The notes under the pieces: generated by a model
Told to the model about the DNA's origin: nothing
Database searches by the model: none
What the model saw: the letters and a program-made list of their open reading frames with translations, nothing else
From: Dioscorea cayenensis subsp. rotundata
Lineage: Eukaryota > Streptophyta > Magnoliopsida > Dioscoreales > Dioscoreaceae
Direction of reading: 5' to 3'
Assembly (NCBI RefSeq): GCF_009730915.1
Contig: NW_024088478.1
Location: 1 to 64,000, forward strand
DNA length: 64,000 nt
Made by a program: the position numbers and the translations under genes
Shown: positions 28,015-42,200 of the stretch, piece after piece
Layout: each line of letters starts with the position of its first letter
Numbering within the stretch: position 1 is the first letter of the stretch

Positions 28015-30266
28015 CACAACGCGAGAACGGCGAGAGCTTCTTCTCGCGATGTTGTTTGAATCCTTGGAATCGAATCGATCGTGTTTGCTTCTTTGATTGA
28101 TCGGGAACCCTCGATTGGGCGCTGGAAGTTGTTTTTTGGATCGAATTTTCGGTAAGAGTTGCTGTATTTTGTTGTTTTTAATCGCTGGATTCGATGTGGA
28201 TTGATCTGTTTTTGAGGGGGATTGGGTTGGGGTTTTGGGTTGGATTTCCGGTGTGATTTTGTTTGGTTTTTGGAAATTTAGGGTTTGTTTATGAGGGGAA
28301 TTTGGGGAGGGATTGGGGTTTGTTTGTGTTGAGTGTTGGATTTTTGGTTTATAGGAATGTGGCATGGGTAGAGGGTATTTGCTGGATTGGAGCTAGTGGA
28401 AGGGTTCTTCAGATTTCTGGGGACTTTCCGACGGGGTTAATTTGGAGTGGAGCAACGGGCGTGGTTCTAAATCCCATGTGAGTTCTTTGTGTCTCTGTCC
28501 CTCTCTTGTTTTCCCTTCCTTTTTTTTTTCTTCAATTATTTTGTTGTTGTTTTTGTTTGATATCTATTTGATATTTAGAATCAAAGTTTAATTTGGCATT
28601 CCATTCAGTATGTAGCCTCTAGGGTTAGCATCCCTTTTTTTTCTTTTCGTTTGATGATGACTTGACTGTATGTTCGTCGTGAATGAATGCATGGCATGGA
28701 TCCTTGCGCGACTAATGATTTTATCTGGGAAGGAATAGATCCATGTGATTCCAATATAGTGAAATGATTGATCTATCTTGATGAGAAGTCGAAATTGCAA
28801 AGACTATTTTCCTTCATTGTGTTGATTTTTTGCGGCTCATAGTGGGTAGATGTCCAGAATATTAAAGCGTTGGGTGTGTTATTGGAAATTCGGATGGTGT
28901 TCTTTTAAACTATTGTTGGAGAAAATTTAATATGCGTTCTGTTTAATACATGTTTAACACATACAATGAGTGATCTATTGTGTCTACATCACTCAGATTT
29001 ATGGTCAAAACAAATTTCAACTTGTGGGTTGAAGCATGGATAGGTGTCATGTATCAAACTAGTACTTCATAAATATGTAAAATAAATTAATGGAGTAATT
29101 AGATGCCAGTTAAGGTGAAACTTTGTTATTGTTATTGAGCAGTGTGGAAGTAGCACTTTTTTTGGAGGTATTCGTTCCTGTTTATGATTAACAAATCCAA
29201 GATGTTTATGATTAACAAATCCAAGATAGGGATATCTAGTTTGGTGTCTCAGTATGACCGGCCTTTTGGAAAGATTTGGATATTTTGCTTGAAGCCGTGA
29301 ACACTTGAACATGGTATTGCTCCTTGGATTATAGCTTCTGCATGAATTCATATGATCTTCAGTTTTAACATTGACAAAAAATAACTATTTATGCAGCTTT
29401 TGTTCTTGTTTATTGGGTGTAAGGAAATGAGTATTGGACAGAGGCTCCATTATAGTCACGATGGTATTAGTTTTTGGTCTTAAAGTTTAGGCTAGATGTC
29501 TTTGATATGGGCATGCATTGTTTAAAAAAAGAAAAAAGAAAAAAAGAAGACAATTGTAGTGTTCAAGGTGAATCTTCTTAACCATTGCTTGCTGTTGAGA
29601 GATGTTTTCAAAGTCCAGCTGAATTTGTAATTTGCATATTGGTATGTTGCTCATTTTATTTTCATTGTGTAAATTAGATATAACCGATCAGATTACCATG
29701 TATCAGCTGGTTTTAAATAATGGGTTCAAGGTGAATCTTGTTTAATCGTTGGTTGCTGTTAGGATATTTTTTCAACTGGTGTTAGTCCAGCTCAATTTTG
29801 TAATATGCATATTGGTGCGTCACACATTTTATTTTCATCATGTAAATTAGATATAACCGATCAGATTACCATGTTTCAGCTGGTTTTGAATAAAGGGACT
29901 TTTATGGAGTGATCATAATCTTGAATTTTTGATGAATTTTTTCGCAGTTTTTTATGGTCTTTGGGTGAATGTATGTATATTTCTATAGTAAAGGTTGTTT
30001 TGTTGTAGTACAATTATAGAACTGGATATTTGATTCTATCAAACAAGTTCCTGGTTTGTACTTTTTCTAAGTATATAATTCAGAATATTATTGAGAATAC
30101 TGATCAGGTGTAGGTATTTTCTTCTGAATAATCTACTTTATTAGCCTTTGCCAAATTATCCATGTTTATTTCTCTTAATATGACCTTGTAGATGCATTTG
30201 GGAGGCTGGTTACAATGATACTTACATATGACTTTCATATATTGAATTCCAGGTCTTACTTGTGGC
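28013..30266 (+). other. BRWD 5' leader with two predicted introns and upstream ORFs
   Basis: Predicted non-coding exons are about 27990-28151 (donor CG|GTAAGA), 28355-28477 (donor CAT|GTGAGT) and 30253-30266, directly before the start codon. Leader exon 1 contains a 15-codon uORF (28049-28096, MLFESLESNRSCLLL). Leader exon 2 contains MWHG (28357-28371) and an overlapping short uORF. The second intron, about 1.8 kb, carries a 24-bp perfect tandem repeat (29180-29227) and a 163-bp tandem duplication (29561-29890). The leader splice sites are predicted from motifs only. Confidence 0.5.
29561..29890 (+). repeat. Tandem duplication of about 163 bp in the BRWD leader intron
   Basis: Copies start at 29561 and 29724, both with GTTCAAGGTGAATCTT, and share TTAGATATAACCGATCAGAT further in. 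Similarity is roughly 85 percent by eye with several small gaps, so the event is older than the Lon duplications. Confidence 0.8.
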
Positions 30267-33200
30267 ATGGCTCTCAGAAAATACAAACCTTCGGGAAATA
30301 CATCTTCAGCTAGTATGGTGCCTTTGGATTTTCCAAAGAAAGCCCTTGAAAAGGGCAATGGCTTGGATCCAGGGATGGCCCATGGAAGCCTTCCATTTGA
30401 GGCTGATGTAGATATTGACCTTAGTGAGGTCTACTTTTTGATTATGCATTTTCTGTCATCTGGCCCATGTAAGAGGACGTGCGGTCAATTGTGGAATGAG
30501 CTTTTGGAGCATCAACTTCTACCTAGAAGATACCATGCTTGGTACTCGAGGAATGGGACAGGGACTGGTGATGAGAATGATGATGGAATCTCACTCCCGT
30601 TATGTTATCTTAAGCTGGTTGAAAGGTATTAACTATTATTTCTTCTCACAACAATCAACATCCAGTGTTTTAGTGTGGGTTATTTGCAAATGATTCTATT
30701 AGCCCATACTTGGATTTTGAACAGTTTTGGTTATTGTAGCTTACGGTGCCCATGGCTAATGCTAACTTTTCCATTGGCTAACAATGCTTCTTGTAGGTTA
30801 TTAGGATAAGAAAGAACTCGTATATGCAATGTAATTGAATTTGCTTTCGTTTAATATCTTAGGTGCTCATGCTTGCAGATGTGTTTTAACTGACTGTGAT
30901 TGTGTGAATTTTATGTGCTACTAAAGTTTATAATTATGTGGGCATACTGAAGCTCCTCTTCTGACTTACAATTGAGATTTCCAAGAACTAAGCTGGAAAG
31001 AAGGTGAAGATTTATGAAATGCACAAAGAGTAACAACTCATTATGGCTGCAATTTCATATACAGTTTCATTTGTGGTTTGTTTGTGAGCGAACTTGTTCA
31101 TCTTTCTTTTGTGGTTATTGAGCGAACTCGGAGAAGATAAGTTTGGGATATCAACTGTTTTCCAGTGAGCTACATGTTTTTGACTTTTAGATCCTTTTGT
31201 TCAGCTTGCTTCACTTTTTACTTTGTCTTAGTGTCTAAAGGTTATCCAGAAATTTGCTTCTAGCAATTATTGCTTGTTCTGTTGAAATTTAGGATTAGGT
31301 GTATGTGTTTCTCCTTGTAATTTGTATTTCAACTGGCTGCTGTAGATCCAGTCCTCTCTTTCTAATGCAAACTGTCTCTGAAGGATTTTTAAAGGCCTTT
31401 TGTTTTTCAATATTGATTTATTTCTATGTAGATATCCTCACATTGAAAAAGACCACTTAGTAAAGCTTCTGAAGCAGTTGATGGTTAATTGCTCTCCCCA
31501 AAATGGTATTGTTGGTGGAAACCCTCCAAATGCAGCTGACGTACCTACACTTCTGGGAACTGGTTCCTTTTCACTGCTTGGATGTAAGTGGCATACTTAA
31601 TATCTTTATGTTCTGCGAGCTTGTCACACCATTATTATTTGTGGCCAGGTGTAGTTAGTAGTGGCTTCTTCTTCTCCATTTTATGATTTCCATGTTTTGC
31701 TATGCCTATTTAGCTTCCAAGGATGTTGAAGACAAGAGAACAAATCAGTTGCCTCGTTACTTGCGCTGGCCACATATGCAATCTGATCAGGTCCGTGGGC
31801 TAAGTTTGAGGGAGATAGGTGGTGGTTTCGCAAAACACCATCGTGCTCCATCTGTTCGTGCAGCATGTTATGCCATTGCCAAGCCATCAACATTAGTGCA
31901 AAAGATGGAGATTATAAAGAAGATGAGGGGTCACCAAAATGCTGTCTATTGCGGTATACATGCCATACTCAAATTTAGGCATTTTGTTTAAAAAGCCCTT
32001 GAGAATCAAGATGTCTGACATCTAATCATGTCATCACAAAATGACATTCTGATATATGTATTTCTGTGTTTCTTTTTTATAGCCATATTTGACCGGTCAG
32101 GCCAGTATGTTGTCACTGGTTCAGATGATCGACTTGTGAAGATCTGGTCAATGGAAACTGCATTTTGCCTTGCCAGTTGCAGGGGACATGAAGTACAGTT
32201 TGATGATCTATCATCTTGATTACAGACACATTACGTTTTCCTGTCCAGTCCAATTCACAAGCTTCTTAATTTTGTTTGTTTTGAAGGGCGACATTACAGA
32301 CTTGGCTGTGAGTTCAAATAATGCTTTAGTGGCATCTTCTTCAAATGATTTCATAATTAGAGTTGTAAGTTCCATGGTCTGATGCACTTTTTTTGCAAAT
32401 ACTTATATCATGTTTTTCATTTTTCCATTTTCTCACTTTACTACTGAATTTCATTCTTGCAGTGGCGTCTTCCTGATGGACTGCCAATTTCAGTTTTGAG
32501 GGGCCATACTGGAGCTGTAACTGCTATTGCCTTCAGTCCCAGGCCAAGTTCTGTTTACCAGCTATTATCGTGAGTCTTATTTCTTGTACTATACCCTCAA
32601 CCACGCTACCACCTATTAATTTTTACATGTCATTCCTAGTTATTAGAAGATGCCTGGACATGTCTTAATCCCTGTGTAGTATTTATCTATTTACTTTCCT
32701 TATTTGTTAATTGGTGATTAAACCTTGATGAATGTCATGTTCATCATTTGTAAAGCTTATTGAATTTAGAACCTTTACATAAACTTATCATTTTCATAGA
32801 TTTTTCATTGAAGTCTTGACAATTTAAATGCACAAGGGTACGAAATCATATATAATTTGCTGGAAAACGTTCTATTTTCTTCTTCTTTTATGCAATGATT
32901 TATAATCATAGGGTTTTCATGTGTTTTTGATCTATTTGATTCTGGTAGGTCTATTGATTTATTAGTCATGTACTCATGTATTATGATCTTTCTTGGCCTC
33001 TCCTTATTGAAGGCCTCTTTTGCCAGATAGCAATTTCTCAATTATCATATAGCCTGCTGCCAAATATTTTCAATTGTTGTTGGCGGAGTTGGCTTTTTAG
33101 TGAATTGTTGTATTTCTTGTGAATTCTTTTAGTATTTAGACGTTTAATGATTTAAGAAGATTATGTTCTATGAGTGTTCGACTTTCCATTATAACAAATT

Positions 33201-36200
33201 GCCTGCTTAATAATCTTTTTGATAATCCTTGATCAAACAGATCATCTGATGATGGAACATGTCGAATTTGGGATGCTAGGTACTCCCAAATGAGTCCTCG
33301 AATTTACATGCCAAAGCCTCCAGATGTTTTACCTGGTTTGTGTACTTGCTGTTTTATAATTATTTCCTATATTATGGTGGTGCTTCATTATCAAAATGTG
33401 TATTGGAATGCTGGAACTTCTGATAGGAAAGAGCAATGATGCAGCTCCCAGTGCTAGCCAACAGAAGCATCAGATTTTGTGTTGTGCATACAATGCTAAC
33501 GGAACTGTATTTGTTACTGGTAGCTCTGACACATATGCAAGGGTAATATTTAATTATCAATAGGAACCTCATCCATCTTAGGTAGCAGTTAAATGCACCA
33601 TATAGAACCAAGGTTTATTTTAGGCAAAAATTATTTACAATTTAGTTGGTTGCAGGTATGGAATGCATGTAAGAGCAACACCGAGGACTCTGATCAACCA
33701 ATTCATGAGATGGACTTGTTATCTGGCCATGAAAATGATGTCAATTATGTGCAATTCAGGTCCGTCGCTGTGGTTAGTGGGCTTTGTTTATAATTTCATA
33801 TTACTTGCTTACTAACTATAGTTTCTTGATTTATATCAGTGGATGTGCAGTGGCAGCTAGATCCTCTACAGCTGATGCATTAAAGGAAGATAATCTCCCA
33901 AAGTTTAAGAACTCCTGGTTGGTGACTGTGTATTTGTTTTTATCCATGCTAAACAATAGGAGTAAAAGTGCTGCAAGAGTGCACAATTTCCTTGCATTTG
34001 AACATGAATTTTTGTTTTTGGAGTTGATGGATTGTCTTTATTTCAATATCTGTCTACATTTTTTAGGTTCACCCATGGCAACATAGTAACCTGCTCTCGA
34101 GATGGCAGTGCAATCATATGGATTCCAAAATCCCATCGGTCTCATGTAAGTTGATATTCTTTTCAATTTTTTTTTTACATGTTTTCCTCTTTTTGATCCT
34201 TATTATCAGCTTGTGAAGTTTCCTTATCAATTCATGCTAGATGCCTAAAAACTTTCTAATTTCTGTAAATACTATGATGTTGTTTTTGGAATCAGTAATT
34301 TGATTACTTTTTCGAGAAAGATAGAACTAGATATTTTATTGTGCTTAATTCCCCCACCTTTTCTTCTAGAGGAATTTCTTATTTCTGTTCATTTTTAAGA
34401 AGATAACTTGAGGATTAGTTTCTAACCACACAAATTACTGCTGTGCTAATCAAGGTTGTCATATATATATATATATATTAATTTAATCATAAAGCATACT
34501 TTGAAATTTGAACAAAATTTAACTCAAGGATAGAAAAATGATACGTGCCTTTCCATTTATCTTTGTACCGTGCTATTTCATTTGTTTTAATTTCATTGTT
34601 ATGTTCAGGGAAAAGTTGGCCGCTGGACACGAGCTTATCATTTAAAAGTTCCTCCACCACCTATGCCTCCCCAACCTCCCCGCGGTGGTCCACGGCAAAG
34701 ATTTCAGCCTACTCCTCGTGGTGTCAACATGATTGTCTGGAGCCTAGATAACCGATTTGTGCTTGCTGCTATTATGGGTGTGCCTGATATGCCTCACTTC
34801 CTAAGAATTTGATCTGTTTTGGCTGGGCTAATTTTTTTTAAATTAGTATTTACTGGGTAGAAATTATGTTTCTTGATTATTTTTGTTGATATGGAATCCG
34901 TGGTAAAGAATGATTAAGCTTTGACTCAGTGAATCTTGGACATTTAATATCATCCACATTATAGCTTAATAATATGGATAAAAAAAATAAATAAAGTTAT
35001 TAATGTTATTATTATAATTCTAGTTTGAATAATTTTGGTAAATGACCCAATTTGTTAAAGCAGTTAGGTATCTTATTCTTGAGTCCTAGGAAGTAGGGTT
35101 GAAGTTCATGTATGGTTAAGCCCAAGAAAGCCCCTTTATGGCAGACTAGCATATCATGCCCATTAAATCTTTTTGGATTTATGATATATGTCTCAACTAT
35201 ATTGTGATGCTTAATGTACTTGTGTTTTGCAGATTGCAGGATATGTGTTTGGAATGCTTCAGATGGCAGCTTAGTCCACTCCTTGATTGGTCACACTCAA
35301 TCAGTAAGTTTTCTGCCCATCTCTTTTCAAGCTAGTTGATCTTAATCAGCTCTTTATCAAATATTGAACCCATAAAAACTAGAAGTACTATCCATAATGA
35401 TCAAAAGCGTCCCATCACTGACCCCTGTTGTAGGTTCCCGTGGCTTTTGAAAAGTGTGAATAAGCCAGCCATTTTCTAGATCTATGATCATTTTTCCATT
35501 GTTTACTATGACATTTTATATTGACAACTGATTGTAGAATCTTTTCACCTTCAAATTTGTTAAAGAAGCCAACCCCTCATAGGTGGACTATTTGTTGGTT
35601 ATCAACCTGTGGCTGGCTGATCTATAACAGGAATATTGTTCATTTGTTGCTATCGGATTAGTTGCTATTGGACAAGTCATCTACTTGTCTCCTCCCAGGC
35701 ATGTTTCAGTTCAAAACATACTTCTCCTTCTTTTGCTACTAAATCGTATTTGCTCACAAGCTCCTATTCACTTCTTGTTTTCATTGTTTTTGTTCACATA
35801 TAGCTTGTTTGCAAAGACCTCAACTTGTCTTTGGTTACTGGTTCATTTTCTGGCTGATTAGCATTTAGGTTGTCGTAAGTCTATTCCACCTCCTTGTGAA
35901 ACTGTTTATGCAATTTATTAGTTGTAATTTCAATGTCTACATCTTTCTCAGTGACATATGGATGGTCTTTGTGTTTTTCCATTCTGGGGTTGCTGAGTGA
36001 ACCTTGAGCTGTTAAAGACACCATTGATACATAATGCAGTGAAGTATTTTTGGTAGCCATCTTCATTATATCAAGATATTAACGAAGAGATCTGGTTTCT
36101 CCTTTAACCTAGAGTGTAGGTTATTTATTGTTTCAGTTTGTCTCCAGATCTTTGTTTTGATATGGCTGCTTGTGCTGCTATATAGTGTTCACTAAAGTTT

Positions 36201-39200
36201 GATGACATCATTGCTATGTCACAAGTGAGGAGAAATTCTTTTTTCCTGTTGAGGGCAACAGTTGAAATTGATAGATTTTTTTTTTTTTTGGGTCTCTATT
36301 TGGCTTGATTTCTTCATGTACCACAATAATATCAATTTTGCTCTCAAAGTATAAATGGCTCAATTTATTCTGAACAGTTTTTTGGAAAGGGTTGGGGATG
36401 TAATTTTCTCAATGGCGTGTCATAAGTATCACATTTGTACTTGGATTGCAATTGTTGCTTATCCAGATTTTTGTACATCATTTCTTTGATAAATTTGGTT
36501 GTTGATGGGTATGTTAAAGTTATTTGCTGATTCTTGTATGAATGCTAGATTGCTATCTGTTGAATTTGTATTTTAATTCAACCTTTATTTCTTGCATCAG
36601 TCCTAGAAGTTGGTCAAGACAACTGACATGCTTGAGGGCATGTGGTTCATATACTTTACCTCATCTTAAATTTTTGTTGACCAAGTCCTTGTGTTGATGC
36701 TAGTTTTTTTAAGTCTTCTTACACTTTTTGGTCCTATTTTGTGAACTTTTGCATTTCAGAGACACAAGATTTGTGCCATCCCTCTCATTCAAATGCCCAT
36801 GCCTTCTGACCTCCTTAGCTAGGCCCATCCTAAATTTAACTTGCTATGGACATATCTCTGCCTCATGGTTCCTCAATTCTTGCTCTTTGAATAATCAACT
36901 TGGAAATATGTTTGGTGGAAGTTTGACTACTGAACAACTCTCATGTTCTCTTATCCTCTTACACTTGTTCCTTTGTTGTATCTTTTTCTTTATGATGTGC
37001 ATTGCTGCTGACTTGTGGTGATTTTAGTGTTGTGTGCAAAAAACTGTTAACTGTCTTGCTTCTATTAGTTCATCTGTAATAATTTCTTTGTGATGCATTT
37101 TCCTAATTTAAATTGCAGACATTTGTCTTGGATGTTCATCCATTCAACCCACGGATAGCTATGAGTGCTGGATATGATGGAATAACCATCATATGGGATG
37201 TGAGTCTCTAATACTTGCTTCGATTGTTATTCTCTTTGCTCAGATTAGTCTGTCTTGATCAACCTGCTCCTTGGTTTTCTACTATTCTAGATCTGGGAAG
37301 GTACTCCAGTGCGGATATATGACATTGGGCGCTTCAAGCTGGTGGATGGGAAATTCTCCCCGTAAGTAAGCTGTGTATGTTGCAATCATTGGCTCTTCAT
37401 GTGTTTCTCCTAGTTCTCTTCAACATGACATGATTCACATTTTAGCCATGTCCATCAAAGATAACAATAGCAGCACCTTAATAGTTATGGAGTATAGAGA
37501 AACATTCTGTTGTCCCCACTCTTATTTGTTGTTCCTTCATGTGAAACTGAAGTTACTATACATGCAAAATGCTGTGTTCTTTTTCTAGAGATGCTAAATT
37601 TGTTATAGAATCCAGGTGATATATGCATAGTACTGCATCACATTGATATCCTGCATGCTTAGATATGGGACTGCACCTGAATATATCCCATGCGTAGGCC
37701 AGCTGGGTTCAGCTGTGAGTGTGTCAGCCTGATCCCAACACATCAGACACCCTAACTATAGTTATCAAAAGGTAATCGGGAATACAAGGACTGGAATATC
37801 CAAGTGTACTGAGTTGTATGTATTGTTTAATTTTAGATTTTTATTTTTAACTTCTCCATTATCTTTGGTGAAATCTGTTGAGTTCTAGCTTTCCCTTCTG
37901 TTTCTTTTCTGAAAAATTTCAGAAGTAAATCCCATGTGTGTTGTTTGCTCTTATCCATTAGTCTATGGTAACCATTGATTCGATACACCTTGTCCCTCGT
38001 ACCTAGCCAATTAGTAAAGTGCTATGTATTTGCCTTTTAGTTGTGTTTTTGATTTACATCTGTGTTTCTTCAATTTTCACTCCAATCATTGGATTTGGTG
38101 ACTAGGGCTAACGGTGTTGGAAAAACTGATTTATGTGGGTTGTTTGATTGCAAAAGGTTTTCATATAGCTCATGCATTAGATTTGTGTTTTGGTCTTTTA
38201 TGATACAGAGACGGTATGTCAATTGTTCTTTCGGATGAAGTGGGACAAATATTTATCATAGCTACCGGGCAAGGAGAGTCTCAAAAGGATGCACAATATG
38301 ATCAGGTACATTCTAATCTTATAATATTTGTTTTGGCTAGTATGTTATGTTGTATAACTCTAATCTGATTTTCTTTTATAATTTCTTGACAGTTTTTTCT
38401 TGGTGATTATCGGCCACTTATTCAAGATACTCATGGAAATTTTTTAGATCAGGTATTTTTTTATATTCTTCTGAGTAATGTAAAATGTTTAGCATCACAC
38501 GGTTTTATGACTATCAGAATGCTTTTCTTTGTGAGCCTAATCCATGATGTTAATAGTTTTTTTTTCCCTTTTATATTTTGCATTAGAAAAGGTACATTTA
38601 TTTTATTCGGTTCACTTCATTGAGCATTCTTTTTGTTTTATTGAATATTCATGTTTTAAATTCAATTCAGAGCTGTTCAATGTATGTTAGAAGCCAAATA
38701 TTGATTCACTTGTTTTACTTTGCCAAGGTGAAATTCCTGGAATTTGCAAGTATTTTGGATTTAAAATCATTTTAAATTGTTTGAGTGTGGAGTTTATACA
38801 TTTATGCGCAACTTTTCTTCATTATTTTCCTCCAATGAATGTCTTTATTGATGCCTAGTTTAGTATGCACATCTTAATGATTTGTTCTCTTTGTTTGATA
38901 ATGTATAATATTAAACAAAGACCTGTTTGTCATCTCCTACCTTATCTAACAATACCATAATACCAACCTGTTAACTATTACGAGACATAATCTTTGGATC
39001 ATCTAGTACATCCTTGTAGTTTAATTATCTTTGAGTATAATGGTGTGCTTACCGACTATAGTAGTGTAGATTCCAGGCCAACTGGGTTTGAAGTTTTTCT
39101 ACTTCAAGAAGCTGTTCCACATTGATTTCTCTGACTTTTGCTGACAAAAAGGCTGTAATTCCTGTGTCACATTGACTACCTAGATCAAAGCTTGCATAAG

Positions 39201-42200
39201 GCTGTAAAACAAGATTTGACAAGAAAGATTTAGTTAACTGCTTTTTAGTTTGATTCATGGACATGTGCATCCAGCTTTGTTGTGTATACTCTGATTACTC
39301 AAAATCAAAATGTAAAATCAATATGAGATTCACATGGAAATAATTTGTCACAATTTATCTTGTTTCCTGACTAGTGAATGTGTTCTTGTTAATGTTTTGA
39401 ATCTTTTGATGATTCACATTGAAAATAATCTTCCTTCAACTCCCTTGATTTATTCTATTATTACTTACCTTTATTACTAGGGCAGAAAACCATTTTAGTG
39501 TTCCTAGAGTTGAGCTAGACTGGCTTAATTTGCTTTTTGTACAACGATAAATTCATACCATTTTGATTCTAGGTCCTTTTTGTTTCTACTTTGATTTTTT
39601 TTTTATTACATCAAGTACATGCTGTTATTTGTGTATTTGTGATGCAGGAAACTCAACTTGCACCATATCGTAGGAATATTCAAGATCTTCTTTGTGATTC
39701 ATGTAAGTCATCGTGTTTATCTTTTTAGGCTAATAATGAGCTTTATTTTTCCATTGTGTTACCACTCATTTATATGCACTGCAGATGCAAGAAAAGCTCA
39801 ATTTGATTCCAATTTTTAGCTTGCAAACTATTAAATTTCATTTTGATATTTACTTGAAATGTGAATCACTTGAAATTTAAACCGAATTAAATCCACCTGT
39901 ATTGAAGGTTTGAGATTCAGATGTAACTCATTCAATTTTAACATGATTGGGTTTATCTTCAGATTAATATTTGTTCCGATTGTGAATTGCTTGAAACTCA
40001 AATCTAGCAAATCAAGTTTGATCAAATTTGAAGTTGCAAATCATTTGATATGGCCCATTGAAGATTGACCTGGTTTTTGTTGAGTATGTCAGTATTGTGG
40101 TTTTATTATGAACTTACATTTCGACCTCAGAGAATCTTGCAGCAGAAGTGATAAGGGCATTATAATTTTTTCTTAGGTTTCTTGTCAAAATCCTGGTATC
40201 AATGAATATGTTGGTTAATGTATTTGTTTTTTGCTATATTTAAACTGAATTGTTGAGTGGCTGAGTTTGAACAGAACAGTTTAAATTTGAGTTCCATTAC
40301 AATCTGAACTCAAGATAGCTCTTACCAATTATCTTGCTGAACTTAAGTCTGGCTAAGCTAGCTTGAGTTTGGCCTATCACAGCCATTTATATGGTAGATA
40401 TCTCAATGGTTGCTTTTTTTTGTGGAATGACAGCTATGATCCCTTATCCTGAACCATACCAGAACATGTACCAGCAGCGCCGGTTAGGTATATTGGGAAT
40501 CGAGTGGCGTCCACCTTCTATGAAATTTGCAGTTGGTCCTACATACAATGTAAATTCAGGGGATTTTCAACCGCTTCCAATTATAGATCTGGATCGTTTG
40601 GTTGAACCCTTGCCAGAGTTTTCACTCTTAGATGCTATGGATTGGGAACCAGAGAATGAAATGCAAAGTGATGATACCGACTCCGAGTACAATGTTACAG
40701 ATGAGTGTTCCAGTGAAGGGGAGCATGCAAGTTTAAGCAACAGTTCTTCTGGAGATCCTGAGTGCAGTGCAGAGGACGTCCGAGCTGACCATGCTAGCAA
40801 GGAAGGCCTGCGCAGGTCCCGAAGAAAGAAACACAAGTCAGAAGTAAGTAATGGTTGTCAAGCTCAGTCATTTTTCTTGAACTTACTAATTTTTGTGATT
40901 CTTTGGCCAGGTTGAGTTCACGACTTCTTCAGGGAGACGAGTTAAAAGAAGAAATCTAGATGAGCGTGATGGTACAATCTCAAGGTCTCGCAAAACTCGA
41001 AAGTCAAAAAACAGAGGCTTAAATTCAAAAAGCAAATCATCCACCTCAAAGACATTAAGACCTCAGAGACGTGCTGCACGCAATGCTCTCAATTTATTTT
41101 CTAAGATCCATGTGGGTTCTTCTGATGGTGAAGAAGAAGAAGAAGAAGATGATGATGATGAAGAGACCACATCCTCAGAAAGTGATTCAGCTCTCCCAGA
41201 ATCCAACACTCAAAGCAACGAATCAAATCTGACAAGTCCAGTAAAACTTGGTGGGGATAAAGATGCCTCTGGGGATGAATTTGAAGATGTTAGGAAACCT
41301 CCTCTGCTCACTGATACTCAAACAAGTGTGGGAAATAAGAGGAGGCTGGTTTTTAAACTCCCTCGTCGTGATCCTAAGCTAGTTGTCTCTTCAGAAACGA
41401 TGAGAGCTGAATGCAGTGCTCAAGCTGGCTTGGAATTGTCTAATATAGCTAATGCTGATTCAAATAACCTTGATGGAAGCTATTCTGGTTTCAGTAGACC
41501 AAAACAACCTTTGGAGGATGGAGCTGATGGAGTATCATCCCAAAAGGGTCTTATTGGTCAGTTAAAAGAAAGCGAGCCTACTGAAAAATCAGATCAGATG
41601 AATTTCTCTGGAGGCTGCCAGGGTAACACAATTAAATGGGGAGAAGTAAAGACACGTTCTTCAAAGCGCTTGAGATTAGGTGACACATTGACTGCAGAAA
41701 CTTGGCCTGCAGCTAATACAGGCACTGATGGCCAGAATATCATTTCAAGTGATTTTAATGGGCGTACAAAATCTGATGATGATTGTGGATTGCCATCCAG
41801 TTCCATGAATCAAGTTCATGGGGATAAAGATCAAAAAGGCTACAAAGTAGAAGTGAATTTTCAAGGAAGTGGCTTGCAAGGACTGGATGGTGCCAGAGTT
41901 AAGGGGCTTTCTCCTGAGTATGCCAGGCCAGATTCTTTAGCACTTCAGAACTTCTCTGGAATTGCTGACCAACGGGGGGAAGCTACATTGCCTGCTATAT
42001 CTAATGGCGACAGAATCGAAATGACTGGGCCCATGCACGAAAAATATCAAGATAGCCATGTGGCTAGTGATTGCAGAGCTGATGATGAGCTGCCTAAGGC
42101 AAGTGCTGGAAACAATGGAGATGATAATAAAGAAGTCGATAGAATTGTGCAACCTGTATTTCGAAGGCTAAGGATTAAAACAAAAGGATTATTGAATGAA

